DNA of 64,000 bases, taken from contig CANFHX010000008.1 of NCBI GenBank assembly GCA_947446865.1, positions 1 through 64,000 of the forward strand, written 5' to 3'. The stretch's first letter is position 1; every line of letters begins with the position of its first letter. Below are positions 17,517 to 26,823 of this stretch, piece after piece. The DNA is from Flavobacteriaceae bacterium (lineage in GTDB: Bacteria > Bacteroidota > Bacteroidia > Flavobacteriales > Flavobacteriaceae). The position numbers were made by a program, and so were the translations under genes. The notes beneath the pieces were generated by a model, which saw only the letters and a list, made by a program, of their open reading frames with translations, had not been told where the DNA came from and made no database searches.

Positions 17517-18902
17517 TAAATGTATTACTTCCCCATAAGCATCTGCTACGGCTTCCATAACAGCTTCACTCATAGTAGGGTGAGGATGAATAGCTTTTAA
17601 GATTTCGTGTCCTGTAGTTTCTAGCTTACGCGCTACAACTGCTTCTGCGATCATATCGGTAACACCAGCACCAATCATATGACAACCCAACCATTCGCCA
17701 TATTTAGCATCAAAAATTACTTTCACAAATCCATCAGGAGTTCCAGAAGCTTTCGCTTTTCCAGAAGCCGAGAACGGGAATTTTCCAATTTTTAATTCGT
17801 ATCCTTTTTCTTTTGCTTGTTTTTCAGTTAAACCAACCGATGCAATTTCTGGAGTAGCATAAGTACAACCCGGTACGTTTCCGTAATCAATAGGTTCTAC
17901 ATGCAATCCTGCAATTTTCTCCACACAATTAATTCCTTCTGCAGAAGCAACATGCGCCAATGCTTGACCCGGAGTTACATCGCCAATAGCGTAATAACCT
18001 GGAACATTGGTTTGGTTAAATGCATTTACTAATATTTTATCTCTGTCGGTAGCAATTCCTACTTCTTCTAATCCTATGTTTTCGATGTTGGTTTTGATTC
18101 CAACTGCCGAAAGTAAAACGTCTGCTTCAAGAACTTCTTCCCCTTTGGCAGTTTTAACGTATGCTTTTACACCAGCACCAGTAGTATCAATTCGTTCTAC
18201 CGAAGCATTTGTCATTATTGTAACTCCTGCTTTTTTCATAGAACGCTCCATTTGTTTTGAAATGTCTTCGTCTTCTACAGGAACTATGTTTGGCATGAAT
18301 TCCACTATAGTAACTTCTGTTCCCATAGCATTATAAAAATGTGCAAATTCCACTCCAATTGCTCCAGAACCAACAATAATTAATTTCTTAGGTTGCGTTG
18401 GCAAAGTCATCGCTTGACGGTATCCAATTACTTTTACCCCATCTTGCGGAAGATTTGGCAATTCACGAGAACGTGCACCAGTTGCTATGATTATATGGTC
18501 TGCTGAATATTCAGTAACTTTTCCTTCTTTATCGGTAACATCTACTTTTTTACCTGGTTTAATTTTACCAAAACCATCAATCACGTCAATTTTATTCTTT
18601 TTCATTAAGAATTGAACTCCTTTACTCATACCGTCTGCAACGTCTCTTGAACGTTTTACAACTGCTGTAAAGTCTTTGTCAAATTCTTTAATGGTTAATC
18701 CATAATCGGAAGCATGTTTTAGGTAATCAAAAACCTGAGCCGATTTTAAAAGCGCTTTTGTAGGAATACATCCCCAATTAAGGCAGACTCCACCAAGATT
18801 TTCTTTTTCAATAATCGCTACTTTAAAGCCCAATTGCGAAGCACGGATAGCTGTAACATAACCGCCTGGACCACTTCCTAAAACAATAATATCGTATTTC
18901 AT
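17514..18902 (-). CDS. lpdA: Dihydrolipoyl dehydrogenase (E3)
   Basis: This FAD-dependent E3 subunit is shared by the 2-oxo-acid dehydrogenase complexes and the glycine cleavage system; it reoxidises dihydrolipoamide with NAD+. At 462 residues it has the FAD motif GSGPGGYVTA (9-18), the redox disulfide in GGVCLNWGCIPTK (Cys40, Cys45), the NAD motif GSGAIGVEFAHF (about 180) and the C-terminal active-site HPHPTMSE (about 440). The full length and motifs indicate an active enzyme. It is monocistronic. The gcvP gene in this same window encodes a partner system. Confidence 0.95.
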   Translation of the reverse strand: MKYDIIVLGSGPGGYVTAIRASQLGFKVAIIEKENLGGVCLNWGCIPTKALLKSAQVFDYLKHASDYGLTIKEFDKDFTAVVKRSRDVADGMSKGVQFLMKKNKIDVIDGFGKIKPGKKVDVTDKEGKVTEYSADHIIIATGARSRELPNLPQDGVKVIGYRQAMTLPTQPKKLIIVGSGAIGVEFAHFYNAMGTEVTIVEFMPNIVPVEDEDISKQMERSMKKAGVTIMTNASVERIDTTGAGVKAYVKTAKGEEVLEADVLLSAVGIKTNIENIGLEEVGIATDRDKILVNAFNQTNVPGYYAIGDVTPGQALAHVASAEGINCVEKIAGLHVEPIDYGNVPGCTYATPEIASVGLTEKQAKEKGYELKIGKFPFSASGKAKASGTPDGFVKVIFDAKYGEWLGCHMIGAGVTDMIAEAVVARKLETTGHEILKAIHPHPTMSEAVMEAVADAYGEVIHL

Positions 18903-19079
18903 TTTTCGTTTTATTTATAATATGTAAAATGGAATTCGCTAAAAAGCTCATTTCATTTGTTGTATGGTTTTCTAAATTAATTGAGATTGCAAATTTAGAA
19001 AAAAGATTATAAGTTTAAGTATTTCCTTATAAAAGTTTAAGATTATAAATATTTAGGAATTTTGTTTCCTAATAGAACT

Positions 19080-19619
19080 TTAATAAGTATAATTAAAACC
19101 AATGGTGTATCCACCATCCATTCTGTTAAGGGATACATCAACTTTCTTTTTGCTATACGGTTTTGTAAATAAATAAGAGGTTCCTATACCAATAACAGCC
19201 CCTCCTAGTACATCCCAACCATCATGTTTTTTAGCTTGAATTCGAGTGTAGCCAACATAAGACGCTAACACATAAGATGGAATTCCATATTTCCATCCAT
19301 ATCTTCTTTGGATAAACGCTGCACCTGAAAAGGCACTAGTGGTATGTCCGGATGGAAACGAATAATTGTCCGAACCATCTGGCCTTGGTTTTAATACAAT
19401 ATGTTTTAAAGCTTGTTCTAATATCAATCCAGATCCATATGCTTTAATAAATTGCCAAGTTGGTTTGGTATTGTCTTCGTTCCAAATAAAAGTAGATCCA
19501 AAAGCGACTGCTGGAATGGCTATTTGCAAAATATCCCCACTAGTAGTGATGGTTTTGTTTTGTGCTTTCGCATTGGATAAACCAAAAAACAAAACGAAAA
19601 TTAATACTGTTTTTTTCAT
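19080..19619 (-). CDS. PAP2-family membrane-associated phosphatase (small)
   Basis: The 179-residue protein has an N-terminal signal peptide (to about residue 20) and the phosphatidic-acid phosphatase signature: KHIVLKPRPDG (motif 1, about 69), FPSGHTTSAF (motif 2, about 88-97) and YTRIQAKKHDGWDV (motif 3, about 124-137). It probably removes phosphate from lipid or isoprenoid phosphates on the periplasmic side. It is 2 bases downstream of another PAP2-family gene, so the two are an operon and perhaps an old duplication. The substrate is unknown. Confidence 0.88.
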   Translation of the reverse strand: MKKTVLIFVLFFGLSNAKAQNKTITTSGDILQIAIPAVAFGSTFIWNEDNTKPTWQFIKAYGSGLILEQALKHIVLKPRPDGSDNYSFPSGHTTSAFSGAAFIQRRYGWKYGIPSYVLASYVGYTRIQAKKHDGWDVLGGAVIGIGTSYLFTKPYSKKKVDVSLNRMDGGYTIGFNYTY

Positions 19620-19621
19620 GA

Positions 19622-20596
19622 TTAAAAAGTAATTGTTGCTCCTGCAACATTAATATTATTATATCGGTTAAAACTGTAATTGGTTCTAAATGCAGTTTTC
19701 TTTTTGCCTAAATTGATGTTTTTATCATCTTTAATTATTCTTCTGTTGGCAATAGTTTTACCCATTACATACCCCATGAAAATTGCTACAGGATAATCGG
19801 ATGTCCAATGTACTTTGCCACTAACCATATTAAAAGCGAGAACACCTGCTACAGAATATCCTACGGGTTTAATCCATTTAATCTCTGGATAGTTAGTTGC
19901 TATGATGGTAACTGTTGCAATATACGTCGCCATGTGACCTGAAGGCATAGCGTCATAATTAGGGGTATGCGATTGAAAAGCATGAAAACTCGGAAAAGGA
20001 TTCCAAGCTCCATTGGAAACTGTTGCTTGATTTGGACTTTCTCTTCCTGTAACACGTTTTATGGTTTGGTCTACTACACCCACAGAAAATAGAGCTTCTA
20101 CCAATTCATTGGAAGTATTTAAAGCGCGGTAATCGTCTTTTCCAATTTTCCCTATCCCCCAAAACATTCCGCTTAAAAGCAAAGTTGTTCCGCCGTTTCC
20201 AATATAATAAACTGCCGAAGGAATATTTTGCGGAACAATTGTCAACAGTCCAAATGCTTTTTTGTAATGCGCATCCTCATTCCATAATCCTAATTTTCCG
20301 CCAAAAACATCTGCTTCATTGGTTATTTTTTGGTCGAATGGTATTATAACTAAAGTTGAACCAACCGCTAAAGCATCCCATTTTAGATTTTCTTTTTGGA
20401 TAGCAAATTTTCCTAAGGCTACAATATCTTTAGGAATATATCGAAACATATCCATAGTTCTAGGTTTTTTAAATCCAAAAGTTACATTGTCATTTATTTT
20501 GAATTGTTGAACCTCAGAATTTATAGAGTCTTTAACTTGTGAAAAAGAAGCAGTTGTAATTACTAAAAAGGCAAGGCACAATTGTTTAGGTCTCAT
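19622..20596 (-). CDS. PAP2-family phosphatase (large)
   Basis: The protein is about 324 residues long from ATG 20596. The longer frame uses a TTG at 20638, but the signal peptide (MRPKQLCLAFLVITTASFSQ) begins at 20596. PAP2 motifs are KRVTGRESP (about 190), MPSGHMATY (about 225) and SGKVHWTSDYPVA (about 265-277). An N-terminal region of about 100 residues precedes the phosphatase domain. It likely acts on lipid or undecaprenyl phosphates at the periplasmic face. It is immediately followed by the smaller PAP2 gene. Confidence 0.87.
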   Translation of the reverse strand: MRPKQLCLAFLVITTASFSQVKDSINSEVQQFKINDNVTFGFKKPRTMDMFRYIPKDIVALGKFAIQKENLKWDALAVGSTLVIIPFDQKITNEADVFGGKLGLWNEDAHYKKAFGLLTIVPQNIPSAVYYIGNGGTTLLLSGMFWGIGKIGKDDYRALNTSNELVEALFSVGVVDQTIKRVTGRESPNQATVSNGAWNPFPSFHAFQSHTPNYDAMPSGHMATYIATVTIIATNYPEIKWIKPVGYSVAGVLAFNMVSGKVHWTSDYPVAIFMGYVMGKTIANRRIIKDDKNINLGKKKTAFRTNYSFNRYNNINVAGATITF

Positions 20597-20677
20597 AAAA
20601 GATTTGGGTATAATTGTTGCGAATATAAATCTTTTCAAGAAAAGTTTTACTTAAAAACACCTTAAATCGATTTTAGT

Positions 20678-22432
20678 TTAAATGACTGTTGAAAACTGTG
20701 AATCATATAATTTTTTGTAGAAACCATTTTCTTGAATTACCAATTCGGCATGGGTTCCTGCCTCAACAATTTGCCCTTTATCCATAACGATTATTTTATC
20801 TGCTTTTAAGATAGTTGCCAATCGGTGGGCTATAACAATAGAAGTTCTTCCTTGAGTGATTGTTTCAGTTGCTTTTTGGATTAATTCTTCCGAATAGGTA
20901 TCAATAGAAGAAGTCGCTTCATCTAAAATCAAAATACTAGGATTACTTACATAAGCACGAAGAAAAGCAATCAATTGGCGTTGCCCAGAAGATAACATCA
21001 CGCCGCGTTCTTTTACATTATAATCATAGCCTTCAGGCAAATTCATAATAAAGTCGTGCACTCCAATTTTTTGGGCCGCAATTATGACTGTCTCTCTTGT
21101 AATTGCAGAATTGTTTAGTGTAATATTATTTAAAATAGTATCGGCAAAAAGGAATACATCTTGCAAAACCACAGCAATTTGAGTACGCAAACTATCTAAT
21201 GTAAAGGAGTCAATATTTTGATTATCCACATAAATGGCACCCGAATTGATTTCGTAAAATCGATTTAATAAATTAATGATGGTAGATTTTCCTGCGCCAG
21301 TTGCACCAACAATAGCAATGGTTTGTCCGGCTTTTACTTCTAATGAAATGCCTTTAAGCACTTCTTCGTCTTTAATATAACTAAAATGCACTTTATCAAA
21401 AACAATATTTCCAGCAAAATGATTGGCTACTACAGTTCCGTTTTCTTGAATTTCTTCATCGGTATCCAAAATATCAAAAACCCGATTGGCTGCAATCATT
21501 CCCATTTGCATTTCGTTGAATTTATCTGCAATTTGGCGCAACGGATTGAACAGCATCCCAATAAACATAGTATATGCCGTCATCTGACCAATGGTGGTAA
21601 ATGGATTCCCATTTAATATTTGAAATCCACCATAAATTACAATAACTCCTAAGGTTATAGAAGAAATAATATCGGCAATTGGAAAGAAAATGGAGTTGTA
21701 TAAAATAGTTTTAATCCAAGCCACATTGTGCTTTTGATTGATTTCTTTAAACTTTTCAAATTCAATTTTTTCTCTATTAAAAAGTTGCACGATTTTCATT
21801 CCCGTAACTCGTTCTTGCACGAAAGTATTTAAATTGGCAACTTGATTTCGAACTTCCTCAAAAGCAACCTGCATTTTCCGTTGAAAAATTCGAGTGATAT
21901 AAACTAATATTGGCATGGCCAAAATAACTATAATAGTTAAATGCCAATTCATATAAAACATAACTAGTAAGCAAACGAACATTTTCATTAAATCACTCAT
22001 TATCATGAATAATCCCTGACTGAAAATGCGGGCGATTTGTTCAATATCCGAAACCGAACGAGTAACCAATTGCCCAACCGGAGCAGTATCAAAATACTTC
22101 ATCCGAAAGGAAAGCATGTGTTGGAACAATTTAGTTCGAATGTCTTTCACGATATCTTGCCCAAGCCAGTTGGCCCATAGCACGAAATAATATTGCGATA
22201 GTCCTTCCATTAACAAGGCAATTCCCATAATTACAGCATAGACTAATAACCCCGATTTGTTTCCGGGTTTTATAAAAGTGTCCACTGTAATTTGAAGAAA
22301 TAGTGGGCGCAACGCAGCAAAAAGCGACAACAAAACCGCAAAACAAATCACACCTCGAAACCTAAAAGTATAAGGCTTAGTGTATTTTAAGATGCGTTTA
22401 AATAAATTTATGTCGAATGCTTTTGATTTCAT
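20678..22432 (-). CDS. ABC exporter, fused permease and ATPase (MsbA-like)
   Basis: This 584-residue half-transporter has six membrane spans (about residues 20-310) followed by an ATPase domain. Walker A GATGAGKST lies at 376-384, the signature is LSSGQRQLI (with S where most have G) and Walker B is ILILDEATSSID. Such homodimers or heterodimers flip lipids or export small molecules and drugs. No partner half-transporter is adjacent. The context (truA upstream, PAP2 genes downstream) does not reveal a substrate. Confidence 0.9.
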   Translation of the reverse strand: MKSKAFDINLFKRILKYTKPYTFRFRGVICFAVLLSLFAALRPLFLQITVDTFIKPGNKSGLLVYAVIMGIALLMEGLSQYYFVLWANWLGQDIVKDIRTKLFQHMLSFRMKYFDTAPVGQLVTRSVSDIEQIARIFSQGLFMIMSDLMKMFVCLLVMFYMNWHLTIIVILAMPILVYITRIFQRKMQVAFEEVRNQVANLNTFVQERVTGMKIVQLFNREKIEFEKFKEINQKHNVAWIKTILYNSIFFPIADIISSITLGVIVIYGGFQILNGNPFTTIGQMTAYTMFIGMLFNPLRQIADKFNEMQMGMIAANRVFDILDTDEEIQENGTVVANHFAGNIVFDKVHFSYIKDEEVLKGISLEVKAGQTIAIVGATGAGKSTIINLLNRFYEINSGAIYVDNQNIDSFTLDSLRTQIAVVLQDVFLFADTILNNITLNNSAITRETVIIAAQKIGVHDFIMNLPEGYDYNVKERGVMLSSGQRQLIAFLRAYVSNPSILILDEATSSIDTYSEELIQKATETITQGRTSIVIAHRLATILKADKIIVMDKGQIVEAGTHAELVIQENGFYKKLYDSQFSTVI

Positions 22433-22461
22433 TTCTAATATGGATGTCTTTTTGGGTTTTA

Positions 22462-22495
22462 GGTCTTAATTCTTAATACTTAAATCTTAATACTT
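22462..22495. repeat. TCTTAATTCTTAATACT microrepeat at the truA end
   Basis: Three AT-rich near-repeats of a unit like TCTTAATACT overlap the last codons and stop of truA. A very similar array lies at 32885-32917 right after the hpt stop. The last residues of TruA (KSIKI) are encoded by this repeat. Confidence 0.6.
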
Positions 22496-23232
22496 TTTTC
22501 TAAAAACGGATACTCCACTTTAGTCAAATACAATCCGTGTGCTGGAACCGAAAATCCTGCTTTATTACGGTCTTTACCTTCAATAATGGTGGTAAAGTCT
22601 TGCAAAGTTACTTTTTCCAAACCTATGTTTACCATCGTTCCAACAATTGCACGTACCATATTTCGTAAAAAACGATCGGCCGAAATTGTAAAAACCAATC
22701 GATTTTCTATTTGTTGCCAATGTACCTCGTATATTTTGCAATTAAAGGTATTCACATCGGTATGTACTTTGGAAAAACACTCAAAATCAATATGATTAAA
22801 AAGTATTTTACAAGCCTCATTCATCAAATCGATATTTAAGGAATTAAGATAATACCAAGAGTCGTCACTTTCAAAAGCGTCTTTGGTGGTGTGAATGTGG
22901 TATTCGTAGGTGCGCTTAGTAGCGTCAAATCGTGCATGGGCATCTTCGTGAACCATATGAATGTTTAATACTGCAATATCTTTTGGTAAAAACGAATTGA
23001 GTTTATGAATGTAATACGGAACATCCATTACCTCATCCAAATCAAAATGCGCAAACATTTTTTTGGCATGCACTCCAGCATCGGTTCGGCCTGCTCCAAC
23101 CAAATCGATTTCTTTTTTGAAAATAATAGAAAGTGCTTTGTTCAAAGTTTCCTGCACAGAAGTAGCATTAGGCTGGTATTGCCATCCGTGGTAGTGGGTT
23201 CCTTTGTAAGCAAATTCTAGAAAGTATCTCAA
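22480..23232 (-). CDS. truA: tRNA pseudouridine synthase A
   Basis: TruA makes pseudouridine at positions 38-40 of the tRNA anticodon arm. The 250-residue sequence has the RGTHYHGWQYQ-like N-terminal strand, the catalytic block GAGRTDAGVHA (Asp51) and the C-terminal RFLRNMVRAIVGT motif. It is upstream of the ABC exporter with 47 bases between them, on the same strand, and may be cotranscribed. Its extreme C-terminus runs into a microrepeat. Confidence 0.94.
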   Translation of the reverse strand: MRYFLEFAYKGTHYHGWQYQPNATSVQETLNKALSIIFKKEIDLVGAGRTDAGVHAKKMFAHFDLDEVMDVPYYIHKLNSFLPKDIAVLNIHMVHEDAHARFDATKRTYEYHIHTTKDAFESDDSWYYLNSLNIDLMNEACKILFNHIDFECFSKVHTDVNTFNCKIYEVHWQQIENRLVFTISADRFLRNMVRAIVGTMVNIGLEKVTLQDFTTIIEGKDRNKAGFSVPAHGLYLTKVEYPFLEKSIKI

Positions 23233-23276
23233 GTTCAGTGTTCAGTGTTCAAAGAGCAGTGTTCAGTATTTTAATA
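23233..23276. repeat. GTTCAGT microrepeat array upstream of truA
   Basis: Four or more direct GTTCAGT-like units lie immediately upstream of the truA start codon, followed by an inverted partner (AATACTGAAAA). Same family as the arrays at 11861, 23991 and 30720. Confidence 0.65.
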
Positions 23277-23493
23277 CTGAAAAAAGTATTCGATGAACAA
23301 GTTATTAACGGCAAATTTACAAAGATTTTAATAGATTAAAGATTTAAAGTTTTGATAAATAATTAACTTTGCAACATATGTATTTAACAAAACTTAAAAC
23401 GAAGTTTTAAAATTAGTGGAATATATAGATTCCTTATTTGTGTAAATTAGTGCAATTCGTGTAAAAAAACTTAGTGCCTTTGCGGCAAACAAT

Positions 23494-23988
23494 ATGAAGA
23501 AAATCCTTTTACTTTCCGATACCCACAGTCATATAGACGATGTTATATTAAAATATGTAAACCAAGCCGATGAGGTATGGCATGCTGGGGATATTGGCGA
23601 TTTATTGGTTACCGATACCATAAAAAAATTAAAACCACTTCGAGCAGTTTACGGAAACATCGATGACGATAAAGCCCGAATGGAATTCCCTTTAAACAAT
23701 CGTTTTATGTGCGAGGGAGTTGATGTTTGGATTACCCACATTGGCGGTTATCCCGGAAAATACAACCAAGCTGTTCGAGAGGAACTGCGAAACAATCCAC
23801 CTAAATTATTCATCTGCGGACATTCGCACATATTAAAGGTGCAGTTTGATAAAAGTTTGAATTTACTCCACATGAATCCGGGTGCCTGCGGAATTTATGG
23901 TTTTCACCAAATAAGAACCATGCTTCGTTTTGAAATTGATGGCGATAAGATTCAGAAACTAGAAGTAGTCGAGATTGGGAAGAAGTAG
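23494..23988 (+). CDS. YfcE-type metallophosphoesterase
   Basis: This 164-residue cytosolic phosphodiesterase carries the complete two-metal site: DTHSH (Asp8, His10), HAGDIGD (about 30-36), YGNIDD (about 53-58), THIGGYPG and GHSHILK (about 108-114). Enzymes of this family cleave phosphodiesters; the natural substrate is unknown. It starts at ATG 23494 after about 260 bases of intergenic sequence and is followed directly by a microrepeat array. Confidence 0.9.
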   Translation: MKKILLLSDTHSHIDDVILKYVNQADEVWHAGDIGDLLVTDTIKKLKPLRAVYGNIDDDKARMEFPLNNRFMCEGVDVWITHIGGYPGKYNQAVREELRNNPPKLFICGHSHILKVQFDKSLNLLHMNPGACGIYGFHQIRTMLRFEIDGDKIQKLEVVEIGKK

Positions 23989-23990
23989 GA

Positions 23991-24056
23991 AGTGCTCAGT
24001 GCTCAGTCATCAGAGTGCTCAGTGCTCAGTGTTCAGTTTTCAGTTTTCAGTTTTCA
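23991..24056. repeat. GCTCAGT/GTTCAGT microrepeat array after the phosphoesterase
   Basis: At least seven direct 7-base units alternating between GCTCAGT, GTTCAGT and TTTCAGT begin within 4 bases of the phosphoesterase stop codon. This is the longest array of this family in the window. Confidence 0.75.
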
Positions 24057-24127
24057 AAATATCCCTTTGCGCAACTTCGTGTTTCCTTTGTGAGCCTTTG
24101 TGAAACACTAAACTTGATTAAACAAAA

Positions 24128-24153
24128 AAATCCCAAACTTTCGTTCGGGATTT
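24128..24153. terminator. Bidirectional terminator
   Basis: A 7-bp stem (24128-24134 with 24147-24153) is extended inward by three more pairs after one mismatch, with a TTTC loop and T/A tracts on both sides. It lies between the convergent phosphoesterase and DUF4293-like genes. Confidence 0.8.
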
Positions 24154-24183
24154 TCTTCGCACTAATAAACTAAGTTTATAGGT

Positions 24184-24597
24184 TTATCTCAATCGATCCA
24201 CAGATTTTACGAGATCTTCATCCTTCTTAATAGCCTTGTTGGCCAAGACTAGAAAAACGATAGAAAAGATAGGTAGAAACATCCCAATACCCTTCTCAGA
24301 AACTGCAAGAGTCCCTCCGGATAGATTTAGGGAACGATAAACAAACAATCCTAATAAAATTAAATTTAATATCATATTCAATCTGTTCAATACAAATTGT
24401 TGTTGTCTTTTTTTAAACGTAATAATACTAATTACCGCTAGAGTAGTACTTAAACCAAACAAAATTTGATACCCAACAGTGCCCATAAAATAATATTCTT
24501 TACCATCAGTCATTTTCCATAAAGGAAAAACAAACGGAAGAATTCCGGCAAGTATAAATACCAAAGTTAAATAGATTGTTTGTATTCGTTGTAACAT
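24184..24597 (-). CDS. Four-span membrane protein, DUF4293-like
   Basis: The 137-residue protein has the opening MLQRIQTIYLTLVF and four predicted membrane spans. A basic loop lies between spans 2 and 3 (FKKRQQQFVLNRLN) and a charged cytosolic tail ends it. This matches DUF4293, a family characteristic of Bacteroidota and often found near rho. The rho gene is divergent and about 185 bases away. Function is unknown. Confidence 0.82.
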   Translation of the reverse strand: MLQRIQTIYLTLVFILAGILPFVFPLWKMTDGKEYYFMGTVGYQILFGLSTTLAVISIITFKKRQQQFVLNRLNMILNLILLGLFVYRSLNLSGGTLAVSEKGIGMFLPIFSIVFLVLANKAIKKDEDLVKSVDRLR

Positions 24598-24781
24598 TAT
24601 TACTTATTTATAGCACAAAAATATATTATCTTTTTTAAAAAAACTATTGCTTGAATGAAAAAAATTCGTATTATTGCAGTAGAAATCCGTAAGTACTTCA
24701 ATAACACGGATGTTTCACCCAAAAAAATTTACCCCAAATTTGTATTGTCACTCAATTACCAAAAAATTTATATAAACATTT

Positions 24782-26494
24782 ATGTTTGATAGTTCTGCAT
24801 TAAAAGGAATGAAGTTAACCGAACTTCAAGAAATTGCCAAGTTGGCAAAAACCATAAAATTTAACGGCGTAAAAAAAGATGCGCTTATTGACCAAATTTT
24901 AGCCCACCAAGAAGCATCCGCTAAGGAAACTCCTGTTGAAAAAGTGGCTGCGCCCAAAGAAGAGAAATTAAAAAGAGCGCGTATTGCTCCAGATAATGGC
25001 CCTAAAATTGGAAAAAGTTCGAATGATTTATTTTCAAATGAATCCGAAAAAGTAGCTCCTCAAGAAGAAGAACTTCCTGCAAAAGCAGAAAAATTCGAAA
25101 AGAAGCCAAAGTTCATTAAGCCGAACAAAGCCATATCGGATGAGTCAATTTTGGATGAAGATCCAAATCAAGAAGAAACTTCTACTCAAGATCCAAACCA
25201 AGAACCTTCTGCCGAAAACGGAGAACCTGCTGAAATAGCTCCTGCTAAACCGCAAAATCCGAATCAAAAGCATAAAAATCCGAATCAGAATCCCAACCAA
25301 AACCCAAACCAGAATCCCAATCAAAACCCGAATTTTAAGGCTAAAAAAAGCCCGAATTTTAGAGATTCCGATTATGAGTTTGACGGAATTATAGAAAGCG
25401 AAGGCGTTCTAGAAATGATGCCTGATGGTTACGGATTTTTACGTTCTTCCGATTATAATTATTTAGCATCCCCAGACGATATTTATTTATCTACTTCCCA
25501 AATTCGTTTGTTCGGATTAAAAACCGGAGATACCGTAAAAGGAGTAGTGCGCCCTCCTAAAGAAGGCGAAAAATTCTTCCCTTTAGTTAGAGTTTTAAAA
25601 ATAAATGGACACGATCCGCAAGTGGTTCGCGACCGAGTTTCTTTTGAACATTTAACCCCAATTTTTCCACAAGAAAAATTCAATATAGCCGACAAACAAG
25701 CCAGTGTTTCTACTCGAATCATCGATTTGTTTTCTCCGATCGGAAAAGGACAACGTGGTATGATTGTAGCACAACCAAAAACCGGTAAAACAATGTTGCT
25801 TAAAGACATTGCCAACGCCATTGCTGCCAACCATCCCGAAGTATATTTAATAGTTTTACTTATTGACGAACGTCCAGAAGAGGTTACCGACATGCAACGC
25901 AGTGTGCGTGGCGAAGTAATTGCTTCCACCTTTGATAGAGAGCCGCAAGAACACGTAAAAATCGCCAACATAGTCCTTGAAAAAGCAAAACGTTTGGTCG
26001 AATGTGGTCACGATGTAGTCATACTTTTAGACTCCATTACCCGTTTGGCAAGAGCCTACAACACCGTGCAACCCGCCTCAGGTAAGGTCTTGAGTGGTGG
26101 TGTTGATGCCAATGCCCTACAAAAACCAAAACGTTTCTTCGGAGCCGCGCGTAATGTAGAAAACGGTGGTTCGTTAAGTATCATCGCAACCGCACTTACC
26201 GAAACAGGTTCTAAAATGGACGAAGTTATCTTCGAAGAATTTAAAGGAACTGGTAATATGGAGTTACAATTAGATAGAAAAATTGCCAACCGAAGAATCT
26301 TCCCAGCAATTGATTTAACTTCATCTAGTACTCGAAGAGACGACTTATTGCTAGACGAAAAAACCCTACAAAGAATGTGGATTCTAAGAAAATTCTTAGC
26401 CGACATGAACCCAGTAGAAGCCATGTCTATCATCAACGATAAAATCAAAAAAACCAGAACCAACGACGAATTTCTGATTTCTATGAACGATTAG
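24782..26494 (+). CDS. rho: Transcription termination factor Rho
   Basis: Rho is a hexameric RNA-dependent ATPase that ends transcription. The 570-residue protein is far longer than the about 420 residues of enterobacterial Rho. A Rho_N helical domain (1-45) is followed by a charged, Asn/Pro/Glu-rich disordered insertion (about 50-195) with NPNQ tetrapeptides in tandem near 172-186. The RNA-binding cold-shock domain (about 205-275) and the RecA-like ATPase core come after it. The P-loop is AQPKTGKT (about 330-337), Walker B is [16 protein letters not shown] and the R-loop region [17 protein letters not shown] is intact. A strong hairpin follows the gene. Confidence 0.96.
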   Translation: MFDSSALKGMKLTELQEIAKLAKTIKFNGVKKDALIDQILAHQEASAKETPVEKVAAPKEEKLKRARIAPDNGPKIGKSSNDLFSNESEKVAPQEEELPAKAEKFEKKPKFIKPNKAISDESILDEDPNQEETSTQDPNQEPSAENGEPAEIAPAKPQNPNQKHKNPNQNPNQNPNQNPNQNPNFKAKKSPNFRDSDYEFDGIIESEGVLEMMPDGYGFLRSSDYNYLASPDDIYLSTSQIRLFGLKTGDTVKGVVRPPKEGEKFFPLVRVLKINGHDPQVVRDRVSFEHLTPIFPQEKFNIADKQASVSTRIIDLFSPIGKGQRGMIVAQPKTGKTMLLKDIANAIAANHPEVYLIVLLIDERPEEVTDMQRSVRGEVIASTFDREPQEHVKIANIVLEKAKRLVECGHDVVILLDSITRLARAYNTVQPASGKVLSGGVDANALQKPKRFFGAARNVENGGSLSIIATALTETGSKMDEVIFEEFKGTGNMELQLDRKIANRRIFPAIDLTSSSTRRDDLLLDEKTLQRMWILRKFLADMNPVEAMSIINDKIKKTRTNDEFLISMND

Positions 26495-26823
26495 AAGCGA
26501 ATAGTTTGCGCATTACCGTAAACGTCTTTCCCGCTATCCATTACAACAAAAAAATGCTTCCCAACACGGGAAGCATTTTTTGTTTTCATTGCTATCGGGG
26601 CTAGATAGGTTATGTCTTTTGTGAAAATAGTTTTTCGAAATTTCATTTTATCCAAAAAATAATTGGTTGAATTATAAATAATATTAAAATAATATTTGTA
26701 GGAAAAATATTATATATTTGATAAATTTAATTCACAAATAGAATATCTAAATATTTACAATAATGAATGTTTTTTTGAGATTTTGTAAGTACTCATTTGG
26801 ATAAATAGAAAATAGAAAGATAG
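26495..26823. other. Intergenic region: rho terminator and AT-rich promoter region
   Basis: The left part holds the rho terminator (26551-26579). The right part is very AT-rich and contains a TAnnTTTG-type element (TATATTTG, 26713-26720) about 100 bases before the HNH gene. I found no well-spaced TTG partner. No small gene is supported. Confidence 0.5.
26551..26579 (+). terminator. Intrinsic terminator of rho
   Basis: A perfect 12-bp stem (26551-26562 with 26568-26579), a 5-nt loop and a T tract. It lies about 57 bases after the rho stop codon. Confidence 0.9.

Noticed and set aside
24844..26463. Minus-strand frames inside rho, including one of 162 codons
   Set aside because: Rho is certain on the plus strand; the opposite frames follow from its codon use.
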